A stretch of 64,000 nucleotides of DNA from Gammaproteobacteria bacterium (GTDB taxonomy: Bacteria; Pseudomonadota; Gammaproteobacteria; SURF-13), in NCBI GenBank assembly GCA_016195665.1, contig JACPZD010000036.1, forward strand, positions 62,001-126,000, written 5' to 3'. Positions 25,208 through 32,602 of this stretch are shown piece after piece. The stretch's first letter is position 1; each line of letters opens with the position of its first letter. Made by a program: the position numbers and the translations under genes. The notes below the pieces were generated by a model. The model did no database searches. It had not been told where the DNA came from and saw nothing but the letters and a program-made list of their open reading frames with translations.

Positions 25208-25807
25208 CTATAACACCGTGGGTCTATCCGGTAATTCATTGATGTCGCCGCTGCGTTTCGGATAATGCTTATCCAGATGCGCACCGACGGCTTTAATGCC
25301 ACGAATCACCCCTTGCTCGAACAAGCGGGAGGTCGCTCCCGGCGTCCTGCCTCCCGCGACATTAGTACTTCCGTGTACGTCAGTCGCTCCCGGCGTCCTG
25401 CCTCCCGCGACACTGGGCCTTCCCCGGCCGGCGCGGAATGCAGCTTCCATATCGCGGCAAATTTTTTCCCAACCTTCTGCGCCGACATGGGTATGGATGC
25501 CACGATCAGCGACAATCTCGACATCGCGGTCAGCGAGCAGCAGATAAATCAAGACGCCGTTGTTGTGCTCGGTGTCCCACACTCGCAAATCAGAAAAAAT
25601 CTCCAAGGCACGCTCACGCGCGCTCTGATTTCTGAATAACGGGCCGATGTCCAAACCCGCTTCTACTGCGAAGCGAATCTCGCCCTGATGGGTGCGCTCA
25701 GCCTCACGAATCGCAGCCTCAATCGCGTGCATGGCTGAAGGCGGAAAGGCGCGCCGCACCTGCCAGTGTCCGGAGCAAAGATGTTTAATCAAGCGGGAGA
25801 GCGACAT
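25208..25807 (-). CDS. TPM-domain protein with inserted repeat-encoded segment
   Basis: Protein of 199 residues. The TPM domain is visible from residue about 25 (AIEAAIREAERTHQGEIRFAVE) to LADRDVEIVADRGIHTHVGAEGWEKI. A foreign stretch at residues 132-159, GRTPGAT occurring twice, interrupts what should be a continuous helix (AAFRAG ... FEQGVIRGIKAVG). It is encoded by two tandem copies of the 51-bp repeat described separately. TPM proteins with YgcG and LemA partners are thought to act at the cell envelope. It is the last gene of lemA-ygcG-this gene, 3 bases from its neighbour. Confidence 0.85.
   Translation of the reverse strand: MSLSRLIKHLCSGHWQVRRAFPPSAMHAIEAAIREAERTHQGEIRFAVEAGLDIGPLFRNQSARERALEIFSDLRVWDTEHNNGVLIYLLLADRDVEIVADRGIHTHVGAEGWEKICRDMEAAFRAGRGRPSVAGGRTPGATDVHGSTNVAGGRTPGATSRLFEQGVIRGIKAVGAHLDKHYPKRSGDINELPDRPTVL
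25332..25412 (+). repeat. Two tandem in-gene 51-bp repeat units (one full, one partial)
   Basis: Unit 1 covers 25332-25382 (51 bases, GTCGCTCCCGGCGTCCTGCC and on to GTACGTCA). Unit 2 follows directly at 25383-25412 and repeats the first 30 bases. Together 81 bases, divisible by three, so the frame of the TPM gene is kept. Read on the coding strand they give VAGGRTPGAT twice. Confidence 0.9.
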
Positions 25808-25810
25808 TGC

Positions 25811-26644
25811 TTACCATCTCCCCGATGCACCGCCGCCGCCAAAACCACCGCCGCCGCCTCTGAAGCCTCCGCCGCCAAAACCGCCGCTCCGGCCAAGGCC
25901 GCCACCCCATCCACCGCGCCCGGTGTTGATGCCCGCGAACAACGCGAGAAAGGCCATTAGAATCGCCAGCAGAACGGCTGTCAGCAAGGAGCCGATGACA
26001 AACCAGACTATCACTCCGGCAATCGCACCCGCGGTCAGTGCCGCGGGCAGACGGCCTATCATAGCGCGCAACGCGGGCGCGACAAAAAAGGCCAGCAGAA
26101 AGGCCAAGGGGAATAATTGTTCGATGGAGCTGGCTGTAGTTTCAGTGGTTACCGAAGGGGTCGGCAAAGGTTCGCCTTCGATGACCTTAATCATGGCTGC
26201 TACGCCGGCCTGTATCCCGCCATAAAAGTCACCGCTCTTGAAATAGGGCGTGATCGTTTCGGCGATGATGCGTTTGGCGATTGCATCGGGCAGTGCACCC
26301 TCCAAACCATAACCCACTTCGATGCGCATGGCGCGGTCATTTTTGGCGACCAGCAACAATGCGCCGTCGTCTACACCTTTACGACCCAGCTTCCATTGCT
26401 CCGCCACACGTAGGGAATACTGTTCGACGGCCTCGGGTGCGGTGGTCGGCACGATGAGCACCGCAATCTGGCTGCCTTTTTTAGCCTCAAAGGCTTGCAG
26501 AGTCTGTTCGATATTGGATTTCTGCTCGGCCGTGAGCGTGCCGGTCAAGTCTGTCACCCGCGCGGTGAGGGGCGGCACAGCCACTTCGGCAACCGCTGCT
26601 GTGGCAACCAGCCACAGCAGCAGTGCTGGCCAGAGTTTTGGCAT
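25811..26644 (-). CDS. YgcG-family TPM-domain protein
   Basis: Protein of 277 residues: signal peptide (PALLLWLVATAAVAE), TPM domain (VTDLTGTLTAEQKSNIEQTLQ ... IEVGYGLEGALPDA), then two or three membrane segments (about 175-245), and a Gly-rich C-terminal tail with repeated FGGGG-like units, the usual YgcG layout. Function is not firmly known; TPM domains of related proteins act in photosystem repair or have phosphatase-like activity. It overlaps the lemA stop by one base. Confidence 0.88.
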   Translation of the reverse strand: MPKLWPALLLWLVATAAVAEVAVPPLTARVTDLTGTLTAEQKSNIEQTLQAFEAKKGSQIAVLIVPTTAPEAVEQYSLRVAEQWKLGRKGVDDGALLLVAKNDRAMRIEVGYGLEGALPDAIAKRIIAETITPYFKSGDFYGGIQAGVAAMIKVIEGEPLPTPSVTTETTASSIEQLFPLAFLLAFFVAPALRAMIGRLPAALTAGAIAGVIVWFVIGSLLTAVLLAILMAFLALFAGINTGRGGWGGGLGRSGGFGGGGFRGGGGGFGGGGASGRW

Positions 26645-27258
26645 TACTGGACTGGCTTCCCGGGAAGCGGTCCGAAGTCCACTACGGGCGGTTTGGAAAT
26701 GATCTCTGCGTCCTTCACCTCAAAGCTGGGCTTGGTTTTGTAGCCAAACACTTTCGCGGTGAGATTACTCGGGAAGCTGCGCACCGTGACGTTATAGTCC
26801 TGCACCGCCTTGATATAACGGTTGCGCGCCACCGCGATGCGGTTTTCGGTGCCTTCGAGTTGCGCCTGCAAATCGCGGAACGAGGCATCGGATTTCAGTT
26901 GCGGATAATTCTCGGCAACCACCAACAGGCGTTGCAATGCACTGGTCATTTCGCCCTGCGCGGCGAGAAATTTCTGGAAGGCCTGTTCGTCGTTGATGAG
27001 TTCGGGCGTCGCCTGTATCGCCCCCACCTTGGCGCGCGCCTCGGTCACGCCGAGCAGTACGGCTTTTTCCTGCGCGGCAAAACCCTGCACCGTCTTAACC
27101 AGATTGGGCACCAGGTCGGCGCGGCGTTGATATTGGTTCAACACCTCCGCCCAGCTCGCCTTGATCTGTTCGTCGGTGGACTGGAGGGTGTTGTAACCGC
27201 AGCCGCCAAGTAAGGTGGCCAGTAACAGGACGAAACTTGACAGTAAACCTTTGCGCAT
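26644..27258 (-). CDS. LemA family lipoprotein
   Basis: Protein of 204 residues with a lipobox (LLGGCGYN) and the long coiled-coil LemA core: NQYQRRADLVPNLVKTVQG, then AIQATPELIND and YNVTVRSFPSNL. LemA is an all-helical envelope protein of uncertain function, usually co-transcribed with TPM/YgcG genes as here. First gene of this three-gene operon; its stop overlaps the next start (TAATG). Confidence 0.92.
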   Translation of the reverse strand: MRKGLLSSFVLLLATLLGGCGYNTLQSTDEQIKASWAEVLNQYQRRADLVPNLVKTVQGFAAQEKAVLLGVTEARAKVGAIQATPELINDEQAFQKFLAAQGEMTSALQRLLVVAENYPQLKSDASFRDLQAQLEGTENRIAVARNRYIKAVQDYNVTVRSFPSNLTAKVFGYKTKPSFEVKDAEIISKPPVVDFGPLPGKPVQ

Positions 27259-27338
27259 GACGATCTCCTTGACTCAAGGGGGTAATTTAACGGCGTAAAG
27301 ATGGGGCCGACCGGCCAAAAATACAATACCTTATTCTG

Positions 27339-28529
27339 TCACAACCGGCTGCGAAAATCTCGCAAACTGAATCCCAGCACGGGGCCGTTAAAATCGCGTG
27401 TCAGTGCTAGAACCTTGAAGACCTCGCCCATTTCGCCCGGCAGCGTAAGCCTTTTGATCTCATCGGCAAGCTGTATACGCGGCCTCGCCTCAGCGGAGTG
27501 AGTTTGCGACGCAAGCTCGGTCAACCCGCAAGCGATCAGAAAGTTGGCTTGGGTAGTATAACCGGCGACATCGAGTCCCGCCTCATGGCCTGCCTCGGCG
27601 AGCGCGGTGAAATCCACATGCGCGGCGATGTCCTGCAATCCCGGATACAAAAAGGGGTCGTCATGGGCATGGTGGCGATAATGACAGAGCAAGGCGCCAC
27701 AATCGCGTTCCGGATGATAAAGCTCATGACGCGGATAGCCGTAATCAATCAATAATAACATACCGCTCTCGATTGCAGCGGCAACCGTCCGCACCCAGGC
27801 GGGCGCGGCCAGATTGATTTCAGAAATATATCCCGGCTTGAGATCGGGCGATGCCACGCAAATTTCCGCAATGCGTTCAGCCAAGGCCGGATCGCTTACC
27901 GGCCCTGCCCGCCATGCAAACTTATCGTCCTTGCAAGCAACATAAAGCTCCGATATCCCTTCGGCATCAAGCTGAAACCGGTGCACCGGCATCGCATCCA
28001 GGACTTCATTGGCGAATACAAAACCGCGCAGTTTTTGTTTGGGAAATTCATCGAGCCAAATGACACGCCCTGACAAATGCGGTATACGCTGTATTAACGT
28101 CGCCCGTTGCCGCTCTCGCAGTTCGGCGCTGATTTCCAGAATAAAATACTGCTGGGGCAGACTGTTCAATACCTCTAATTCAGCCAACAAATCCGCAGCC
28201 ATGGCGCCCGAGCCCGCGCCGAATTCCAGGATATCGCCGCCGCCCAAGGCTTGCAGAACTTGCCGGCACTGCCGCGCCACACACCGTGCAAACAGCGGCG
28301 AAATCTCCGGCGCGGTGACAAAATCTCCGGCGGCGCCGAATTTGTTAAGCCCCGCGCTGTAATAACCCAGTCCGGGCGCATACAGCGCCAACTCCATATA
28401 ACGGGCAAAGGTGATTCGACCGCCTTGCCGTTCGATCCCATCCCGAATCAACTCCGCTAGCCGCTGACTATGGCGCAGCGAGTCCTCGTCCGGGACAGGT
28501 AATTCGGAAACAGGGGTAGTGAATTTCAT
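27339..28529 (-). CDS. SAM-dependent methyltransferase, MidA/NDUFAF7 family
   Basis: Protein of 396 residues of the COG1565 family: FARYMELALYAPGLGYYS, DFVTAPEISPLFARC, SAM-binding loop ILEFGAGSGAMAADLL and FANEVLDAMPVHRF. The mitochondrial relative methylates an Arg of a complex I subunit and is needed for complex I assembly. The bacterial target is unknown. It is divergent from pteridine reductase and sits in the commonly conserved cca-methyltransferase-pteridine reductase-folK-folB-plsY neighbourhood. Confidence 0.9.
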   Translation of the reverse strand: MKFTTPVSELPVPDEDSLRHSQRLAELIRDGIERQGGRITFARYMELALYAPGLGYYSAGLNKFGAAGDFVTAPEISPLFARCVARQCRQVLQALGGGDILEFGAGSGAMAADLLAELEVLNSLPQQYFILEISAELRERQRATLIQRIPHLSGRVIWLDEFPKQKLRGFVFANEVLDAMPVHRFQLDAEGISELYVACKDDKFAWRAGPVSDPALAERIAEICVASPDLKPGYISEINLAAPAWVRTVAAAIESGMLLLIDYGYPRHELYHPERDCGALLCHYRHHAHDDPFLYPGLQDIAAHVDFTALAEAGHEAGLDVAGYTTQANFLIACGLTELASQTHSAEARPRIQLADEIKRLTLPGEMGEVFKVLALTRDFNGPVLGFSLRDFRSRL

Positions 28530-28593
28530 TGTGGAGGGTTTCGACGCCGCGGATTTTGAGTTAGGCTTGAAACATTAAGGCACGCATACTGAC

Positions 28594-29340
28594 ATGCAGA
28601 ATAATACAGATAATCCAAAAGTGGTATTGATTACCGGCGCCGCGCATCGCGTGGGCGCGGCGGTGGCCGAGGCGCTGCACGCCGAGGGGTTTAATCTGGT
28701 CTTGCATTACCGGCTATCCAAGGATGCCGCGCAGACCTTGCAGGCCAAGCTTAACACGGTGCGTGAAAATTCGGTGACCCTGATAGCGGGAGACTTGCTC
28801 GATACCGCCAAGCTACCAAGACTGGTGCAACAGGCCATTGATGTTTGGGGGCGGCTCGATGTGCTGATTAACAACGCCTCGAGTTTTTATCCCACGCCTG
28901 TTGGCGAGGTCACAGAGGCGCAATGGGACGATCTCATGGGCAGTAATCTCAAAGCCCCGTTTTTTCTCGCGCAGGCCGCCGCCCCCACCCTCGCCGCGCA
29001 CCACGGCTGCATCGTCAACATGGCGGACATCCACGCCGAGCGGCCGCTTAAAGCTTATCCCGTCTACAGCGCCGCCAAGGCCGGACTGGTGATGCTCACC
29101 AAGGCCCTGGCCCGCGAATTAGGCCCCTCGGTACGCGTGAACGCCGTCGCCCCCGGCCCGGTGTTCTGGCCCGACAACATGGACGAAGAGACCAAACAAC
29201 ACATCAAATCACGCACCGCGCTGAAACGCGCCGGGCATCCCAGCGACGTGGCGCGTACTATACTGTTTCTGATCCGCGACGCGGGTTACATTACCGGGCA
29301 GGTGATCGCCGTGGATGGCGGGCGGTCTATTTATAGTTAG
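28594..29340 (+). CDS. Pteridine reductase (short-chain dehydrogenase)
   Basis: SDR of 248 residues. Cofactor motif TGAAHRVGAAVAEALH with an Arg in place of the usual Gly, as in PTR1/FolM pteridine reductases; NNASSFYPTPVGEV; catalytic Asp-Tyr-x3-Lys set (NMADIHAERP, YPVYSAAKAGLVML); FLIRDAGYITGQVIAVDGG. It reduces dihydropterins or dihydrofolate with NADPH. Its closeness to folK and folB supports a folate or pterin role. Confidence 0.9.
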   Translation: MQNNTDNPKVVLITGAAHRVGAAVAEALHAEGFNLVLHYRLSKDAAQTLQAKLNTVRENSVTLIAGDLLDTAKLPRLVQQAIDVWGRLDVLINNASSFYPTPVGEVTEAQWDDLMGSNLKAPFFLAQAAAPTLAAHHGCIVNMADIHAERPLKAYPVYSAAKAGLVMLTKALARELGPSVRVNAVAPGPVFWPDNMDEETKQHIKSRTALKRAGHPSDVARTILFLIRDAGYITGQVIAVDGGRSIYS

Positions 29341-29349
29341 GGGCTTCAT

Positions 29350-29907
29350 ATGGCGCGGTTCTGGTTAATCCTCAGTCTTGTTGCCTCGCTGGCTGTACCG
29401 ACAATTTCTTTTTCTGCGGGGCTCGCGCCCTGGGAGCTTGGAATGTCAAAGGCGGAGGTAGGTAGCCTTAGCGAGTTCGGGCCATACCGTACCTTCTCCA
29501 ACGGGGACTTAGAAACATTCAACGGTATCTACGACGGAAAGAAAGAGAACGTTCAGTTCTTTTTCGATGCCAATGGACTGCGTCGTATCGGCGTGTATCT
29601 ATATGAAGGGCACGACTTAAATGTGGCAAGGGGTGTGTGGAGAAAGGCTTATGACTCACTCGCAAAGAAATTTGGGAAAGCTGAGACTCCGGACATAAAG
29701 GTTGCATCTAACAATGAGCCGGCCAACTCCGAGAGTTTATCCATCGCTGCGTCGGTCAACGTTGACATCGCGGGAAAAACTCAGATGGCACCTGTTGGTC
29801 AACCCAAAGACATGTTCGTCTTCTCGAGCTTCTGGCGCCGAGGCGGCGCAGCGCCACTTATCTCCGCGTTAAGCCCGATGGTTTCTCCCATCCCCTGTCT
29901 CTGCTAA
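29350..29907 (+). CDS. Secreted protein of unknown function, tail probably altered
   Basis: Protein of 185 residues with a signal peptide (FWLILSLVASLAVPTISFSAG) and a mature domain starting APWELGMSKAEVGSLSEFGPY, as in small periplasmic proteins that follow calcium- or phosphate-type signals; I cannot name the family. The last 20 or so residues (RRGGAAPLISALSPMV...) are compositionally different and end just before the next gene. The C-terminus may be truncated by recombination. Confidence 0.65.
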   Translation: MARFWLILSLVASLAVPTISFSAGLAPWELGMSKAEVGSLSEFGPYRTFSNGDLETFNGIYDGKKENVQFFFDANGLRRIGVYLYEGHDLNVARGVWRKAYDSLAKKFGKAETPDIKVASNNEPANSESLSIAASVNVDIAGKTQMAPVGQPKDMFVFSSFWRRGGAAPLISALSPMVSPIPCLC

Positions 29908-29917
29908 ACTGCTGAGC

Positions 29918-30154
29918 ATGAAGTATACCCAGTACTTCCGGGCCATGCGGCAACGGTCCGACCGGGCCGGTATTGATCTGGCCTGGATAGAGCGGGCGGT
30001 GCAATATCCCATTAGAGAGACGCTCCAGCAAGATGGTCGTATCCGCCGCTGGGCTTCGATCCAGGAAGCCGGCGGCAAATATTTGCGGGTCGTTTTGTTG
30101 CCGGATGGCGAGACGATTCACAACGCCTTTTTCGATAGAGGGTTTACACCATGA
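29918..30154 (+). CDS. DUF4258-like protein (toxin candidate)
   Basis: Protein of 78 residues; core VQYPIRETLQQDGRIRRWASIQEAGGKYLRVVLLPDGETIHNAFFDRGF. Small RelE-like folds of this type are often paired with DUF2283 proteins. The stop overlaps the start of the DUF2283 gene (ATGA), as in a toxin-antitoxin operon. Activity is inferred from context only. Confidence 0.75.
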   Translation: MKYTQYFRAMRQRSDRAGIDLAWIERAVQYPIRETLQQDGRIRRWASIQEAGGKYLRVVLLPDGETIHNAFFDRGFTP

Positions 30155-30348
30155 AGATACAGTACTTCCAAGATACGGACACTTTATACATTGAGCTTCG
30201 GCCCGCTGATGTGGCCGAAACGAAAGATTTGGACGAAAACACGCTGCTGGATCTCGATAGCATGGGCCAGGTTTGCGGCATCACCATTGAGCACGCCAGC
30301 GAGCGGGCTGATATTCCCCATTTCTCTTTTGAACAAATTGCAGCCTAA
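30151..30348 (+). CDS. DUF2283 family protein (antitoxin candidate)
   Basis: Protein of 65 residues: KIQYFQDTDTLYIELRP, then ETKDLDENTLLDLDSMGQVCGITIEHAS. This is the DUF2283 signature. These small proteins usually accompany DUF4258 genes, and the pair is often listed as a putative type II toxin-antitoxin system. Confidence 0.85.
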   Translation: MKIQYFQDTDTLYIELRPADVAETKDLDENTLLDLDSMGQVCGITIEHASERADIPHFSFEQIAA

Positions 30349-30385
30349 CTTTGATTTCGTGATCACAAGGTGAAGCATCGTAGTT

Positions 30386-30468
30386 GTAGGGTGGGCAAAC
30401 TGTTTTTGTTTGCCCACGCGATTCAATCCCAAATTTGAAACTTGTGGGCAACAAGTTGCCCACCCTAC
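30386..30468. repeat. GTAGGGTGGGCA palindromic element
   Basis: Outer arms GTAGGGTGGGCAA (30386-30398) and complement (30456-30468). Two further hairpins nest inside: GTGGGCAAAC / GTTTGCCCAC with a 7-base loop (30391-30417) and GTGGGCAAC-AA-GTTGCCCAC (30444-30463). Its right end overlaps the folK stop codon. Confidence 0.85.
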
Positions 30469-30956
30469 TCGCCTTCCATTACGACTCGCCAGATGCCGTG
30501 CCGAGACTTGCCAAAAGCATCCCACAATTCCGCATAGGTTTTCCCCGCGATGGGATGCTTTAATTCACCGGCGATTTCAGCCAACGGACCCAGCACGAAG
30601 GCGCGCTTGAGTATATCGGGGCGCGGCAGGACCAGCCCTGATTCGTGGAGTCGCAGGTCGCCGTAGACCAGTAAATCGAGGTCGAGGGTGCGAGAGGAAT
30701 AGCGCGGGCCGCTGCGCACCCGGCCGTGCCGGTCTTCGATATCCTGCAAGGCGCGAACCACGCTATGCACGTCTTGGTCGCTATCGAAACCCACCACCAG
30801 ATTATAAAAATTATCGCCTTCGAAGCCGTAGGAATTGCTTTCGTAGATGGACGACACCGTCAAGCCGCCAAAGCGTTTGCGGAGGGCGGCCAAGCCGGAA
30901 CGGATGTTATGTTCGCGCTCGATGTTGCTGCCGACGCTGACATAGACGCGGGTCAC
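30465..30956 (-). CDS. folK: HPPK, 2-amino-4-hydroxy-6-hydroxymethyldihydropteridine diphosphokinase
   Basis: Folate enzyme of 163 residues that transfers pyrophosphate from ATP to 6-hydroxymethyl-dihydropterin. Motifs: RVYVSVGSNIEREHNIRSGL, and GPRYSSRTLDLDLLVYGD with the metal-binding Asp pair, then LPRPDILKRAFVLGPLAEIA. I use GTG 30956, which overlaps the folB stop (GTGA), instead of a distant upstream start. The TAG stop at 30465-30467 lies in the end of the GTAGGG repeat. Confidence 0.93.
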   Translation of the reverse strand: MTRVYVSVGSNIEREHNIRSGLAALRKRFGGLTVSSIYESNSYGFEGDNFYNLVVGFDSDQDVHSVVRALQDIEDRHGRVRSGPRYSSRTLDLDLLVYGDLRLHESGLVLPRPDILKRAFVLGPLAEIAGELKHPIAGKTYAELWDAFGKSRHGIWRVVMEGE

Positions 30957-31312
30957 GATGGATTCCGGCCGCGTTCGATGATGACGCCTACGTCCACTGC
31001 GCCGCGTACCGCGCCTTTTTTGTTGACGCGCAGGCGCAGCCAACTGATGCCAAATTCATTCAGCACAATCTCCGCGACACGCTCGGCCAGCGTCTCCACC
31101 AGTTGAAATTGATTGGCGCCTACATACTCTATCAGGCGCTTGGCCACGGCCTTGTAATCCAGGGTGTCTGCAATCTTGTCGCTCGCCGCCGCCTTGCGGA
31201 TGTCGGCGGCCATGTCGAGATCGAGAATGACGGCCTGCTTGACGCGCCGCTCCCACTCGAAGATACCGATGACCGTGTCAATTTTAAGATCGTGGAGGTA
31301 GATAATGTCCAT
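30953..31312 (-). CDS. folB: Dihydroneopterin aldolase
   Basis: Enzyme of 119 residues that produces 6-hydroxymethyl-dihydropterin from dihydroneopterin; some also epimerise. DIIYLHDLKIDTVIGIFEWERRVKQ, TLDYKAVAKRLIEYV and LVETLAERVAEIVL are the family motifs, including the catalytic Glu of the ETLAE region. It precedes folK with overlapping stop and start. Confidence 0.95.
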   Translation of the reverse strand: MDIIYLHDLKIDTVIGIFEWERRVKQAVILDLDMAADIRKAAASDKIADTLDYKAVAKRLIEYVGANQFQLVETLAERVAEIVLNEFGISWLRLRVNKKGAVRGAVDVGVIIERGRNPS

Positions 31313-31320
31313 AAAGACTT

Positions 31321-31465
31321 AAGGGCGCCTCTAAAAATTCGATCAAGCCGATGACGGCAAGGCGAAAACGGGCGAAAAAGCGCAGTTGACACGCAGTCAA
31401 TGAGCATTTTGAGCCTGTTTTCAACGCCGCCAGCGCGGCTTTAGCGAATTTTTAGAGGCGCCCTT
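31321..31465. mobile_element. 145-bp MITE-like element with perfect 21-bp terminal inverted repeats
   Basis: Left end AAGGGCGCCTCTAAAAATTC plus G (31321-31341) is the exact complement of the right end (31445-31465). There is no coding capacity. It occupies most of the gap between folB and plsY; the left end is 8 bases from the folB start. No clear target-site duplication is visible. The element could carry outward promoter signals. Confidence 0.85.
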
Positions 31466-31499
31466 GACCGCGAGCCGCCTAACGGTTCCAATAGGGCCT

Positions 31500-32126
31500 A
31501 TGATTGTACCTGCACTCACCTTGGTCTTGTTAATTTTTGGTTACCTGCTCGGCTCGCTGTCGAGCGCCATCATCGTGAGCCGCGTCATGGGCCTTCCCGA
31601 CCCGCGTAAACAAGGTTCCGGCAATCCCGGCGCGACCAACATCTTGCGGCTGGCCGGCAAAGGCCCGGCGGCGATAGTCTTGTTGGGCGACATGATGAAG
31701 GGTTTAGTCCCGCTGCTCGTAGCCGGTTACTTTGAGTTGCCGCCTATGGCGCTGGCCGGTATTGCGCTGGCGCCCTTTTTAGGCCATCTCTATCCGGCCT
31801 TTTTTGATTTCCAGGGCGGCAAAGGCGTGGCGACCTTTCTCGGCGTGCTACTCGGTCTGTCGTGGATGGTAGGGACTTTGACGTTGCTCACATGGCTGGC
31901 CGTGGCGTTACTGTTTCGTCTCTCTTCGCTCGCCGCGCTCAGTGCAGCCTTGATGGCGCCGCTTTATCTGCACTGGTTTCATGCGCCTTTACCCTTACTG
32001 GTGGTCAGTATCATTATGAGCACGCTGCTGGTGCTGCGCCATCAAATCAATATTCAAAATCTGCTCAAAGGCGCTGAACCGAAGATCAATTTCCTGCGCA
32101 AAACTGAACCGGAGACAAAGCAATGA
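31500..32126 (+). CDS. plsY: Glycerol-3-phosphate acyltransferase PlsY
   Basis: Integral membrane enzyme of 208 residues with about five membrane segments that moves an acyl group from acyl-phosphate to glycerol-3-phosphate, the first step of phospholipid synthesis. The three family motifs are visible: SSAIIVSRVMGLPDPRKQGSGNPGATN, FLGHLYPAFFDFQGGKGVAT and the C-terminal RHQINIQNLLKG. ATG 31500 was chosen because the hydrophobic N-terminus (VPALTLVLLIFGYLLGS) follows at once. Confidence 0.94.
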   Translation: MIVPALTLVLLIFGYLLGSLSSAIIVSRVMGLPDPRKQGSGNPGATNILRLAGKGPAAIVLLGDMMKGLVPLLVAGYFELPPMALAGIALAPFLGHLYPAFFDFQGGKGVATFLGVLLGLSWMVGTLTLLTWLAVALLFRLSSLAALSAALMAPLYLHWFHAPLPLLVVSIIMSTLLVLRHQINIQNLLKGAEPKINFLRKTEPETKQ

Positions 32127-32569
32127 AAATTCAGCTCCTGCCGCTCTTTGAGAGGCTGATCGGCGCTGTAATCTCTGTGCTGCTGGTCTTCATCACCCTG
32201 GGGATTATCATCGGCGTCGCGCAGTTATTCCTGACACTGGGCGATCTGTTGGCCACCAAAGGGCTGGCTAGACAGTATCAACAGATTATTTCCGATGTGC
32301 TGACGCTGTTTATCCTGATCGAACTGTCTCGCACGCTGGTGGATTATTTTACCACCAATCGGCTGCGCATGACCTTTATCGTGGATGCGGTGATCGTATT
32401 TGTGCTGCGCGAGATCATGATCAAGCTCTTCGAGCACAAGATTACTCCTGAGGAGATCTATGCCTTGAGTGTCTTATTGCTCGTGCTGAGCATATTGCGC
32501 ATCGGCTCGGTGGTGGTCTTTCAGCGCGAGAAAAAGATGATGGAAACCGGCCTCAGAAACCAAGGCTGA
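32123..32569 (+). CDS. PsiE-like phosphate-starvation-inducible membrane protein
   Basis: Protein of 148 residues with four membrane segments and the PsiE core YQQIISDVLTLFILIELSRTLVDYF and MTFIVDAVIVFVLREIMIKLF. Function unknown, though E. coli PsiE is induced by phosphate starvation and activated by PhoB. It overlaps the plsY stop by ATGA. Confidence 0.85.
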   Translation: MKIQLLPLFERLIGAVISVLLVFITLGIIIGVAQLFLTLGDLLATKGLARQYQQIISDVLTLFILIELSRTLVDYFTTNRLRMTFIVDAVIVFVLREIMIKLFEHKITPEEIYALSVLLLVLSILRIGSVVVFQREKKMMETGLRNQG

Positions 32570-32580
32570 CGAACGGCGCC

Positions 32581-32602
32581 GGCCGAATGAATTCGGCCCT
32601 AC
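32581..32602. repeat. GGCCGAAT palindrome with GTAGG end
   Basis: GGCCGAAT-GA-ATTCGGCC (32581-32598) followed by CTAC(C). The same block occurs at the end of gshA (54729-54750). The CTA forms the TAG stop of the leftward gene. Confidence 0.75.

Noticed and set aside
31321-31465. Intact insertion sequence between folB and plsY
   Set aside because: Only 145 bases with no transposase frame; a MITE-like remnant fits better.
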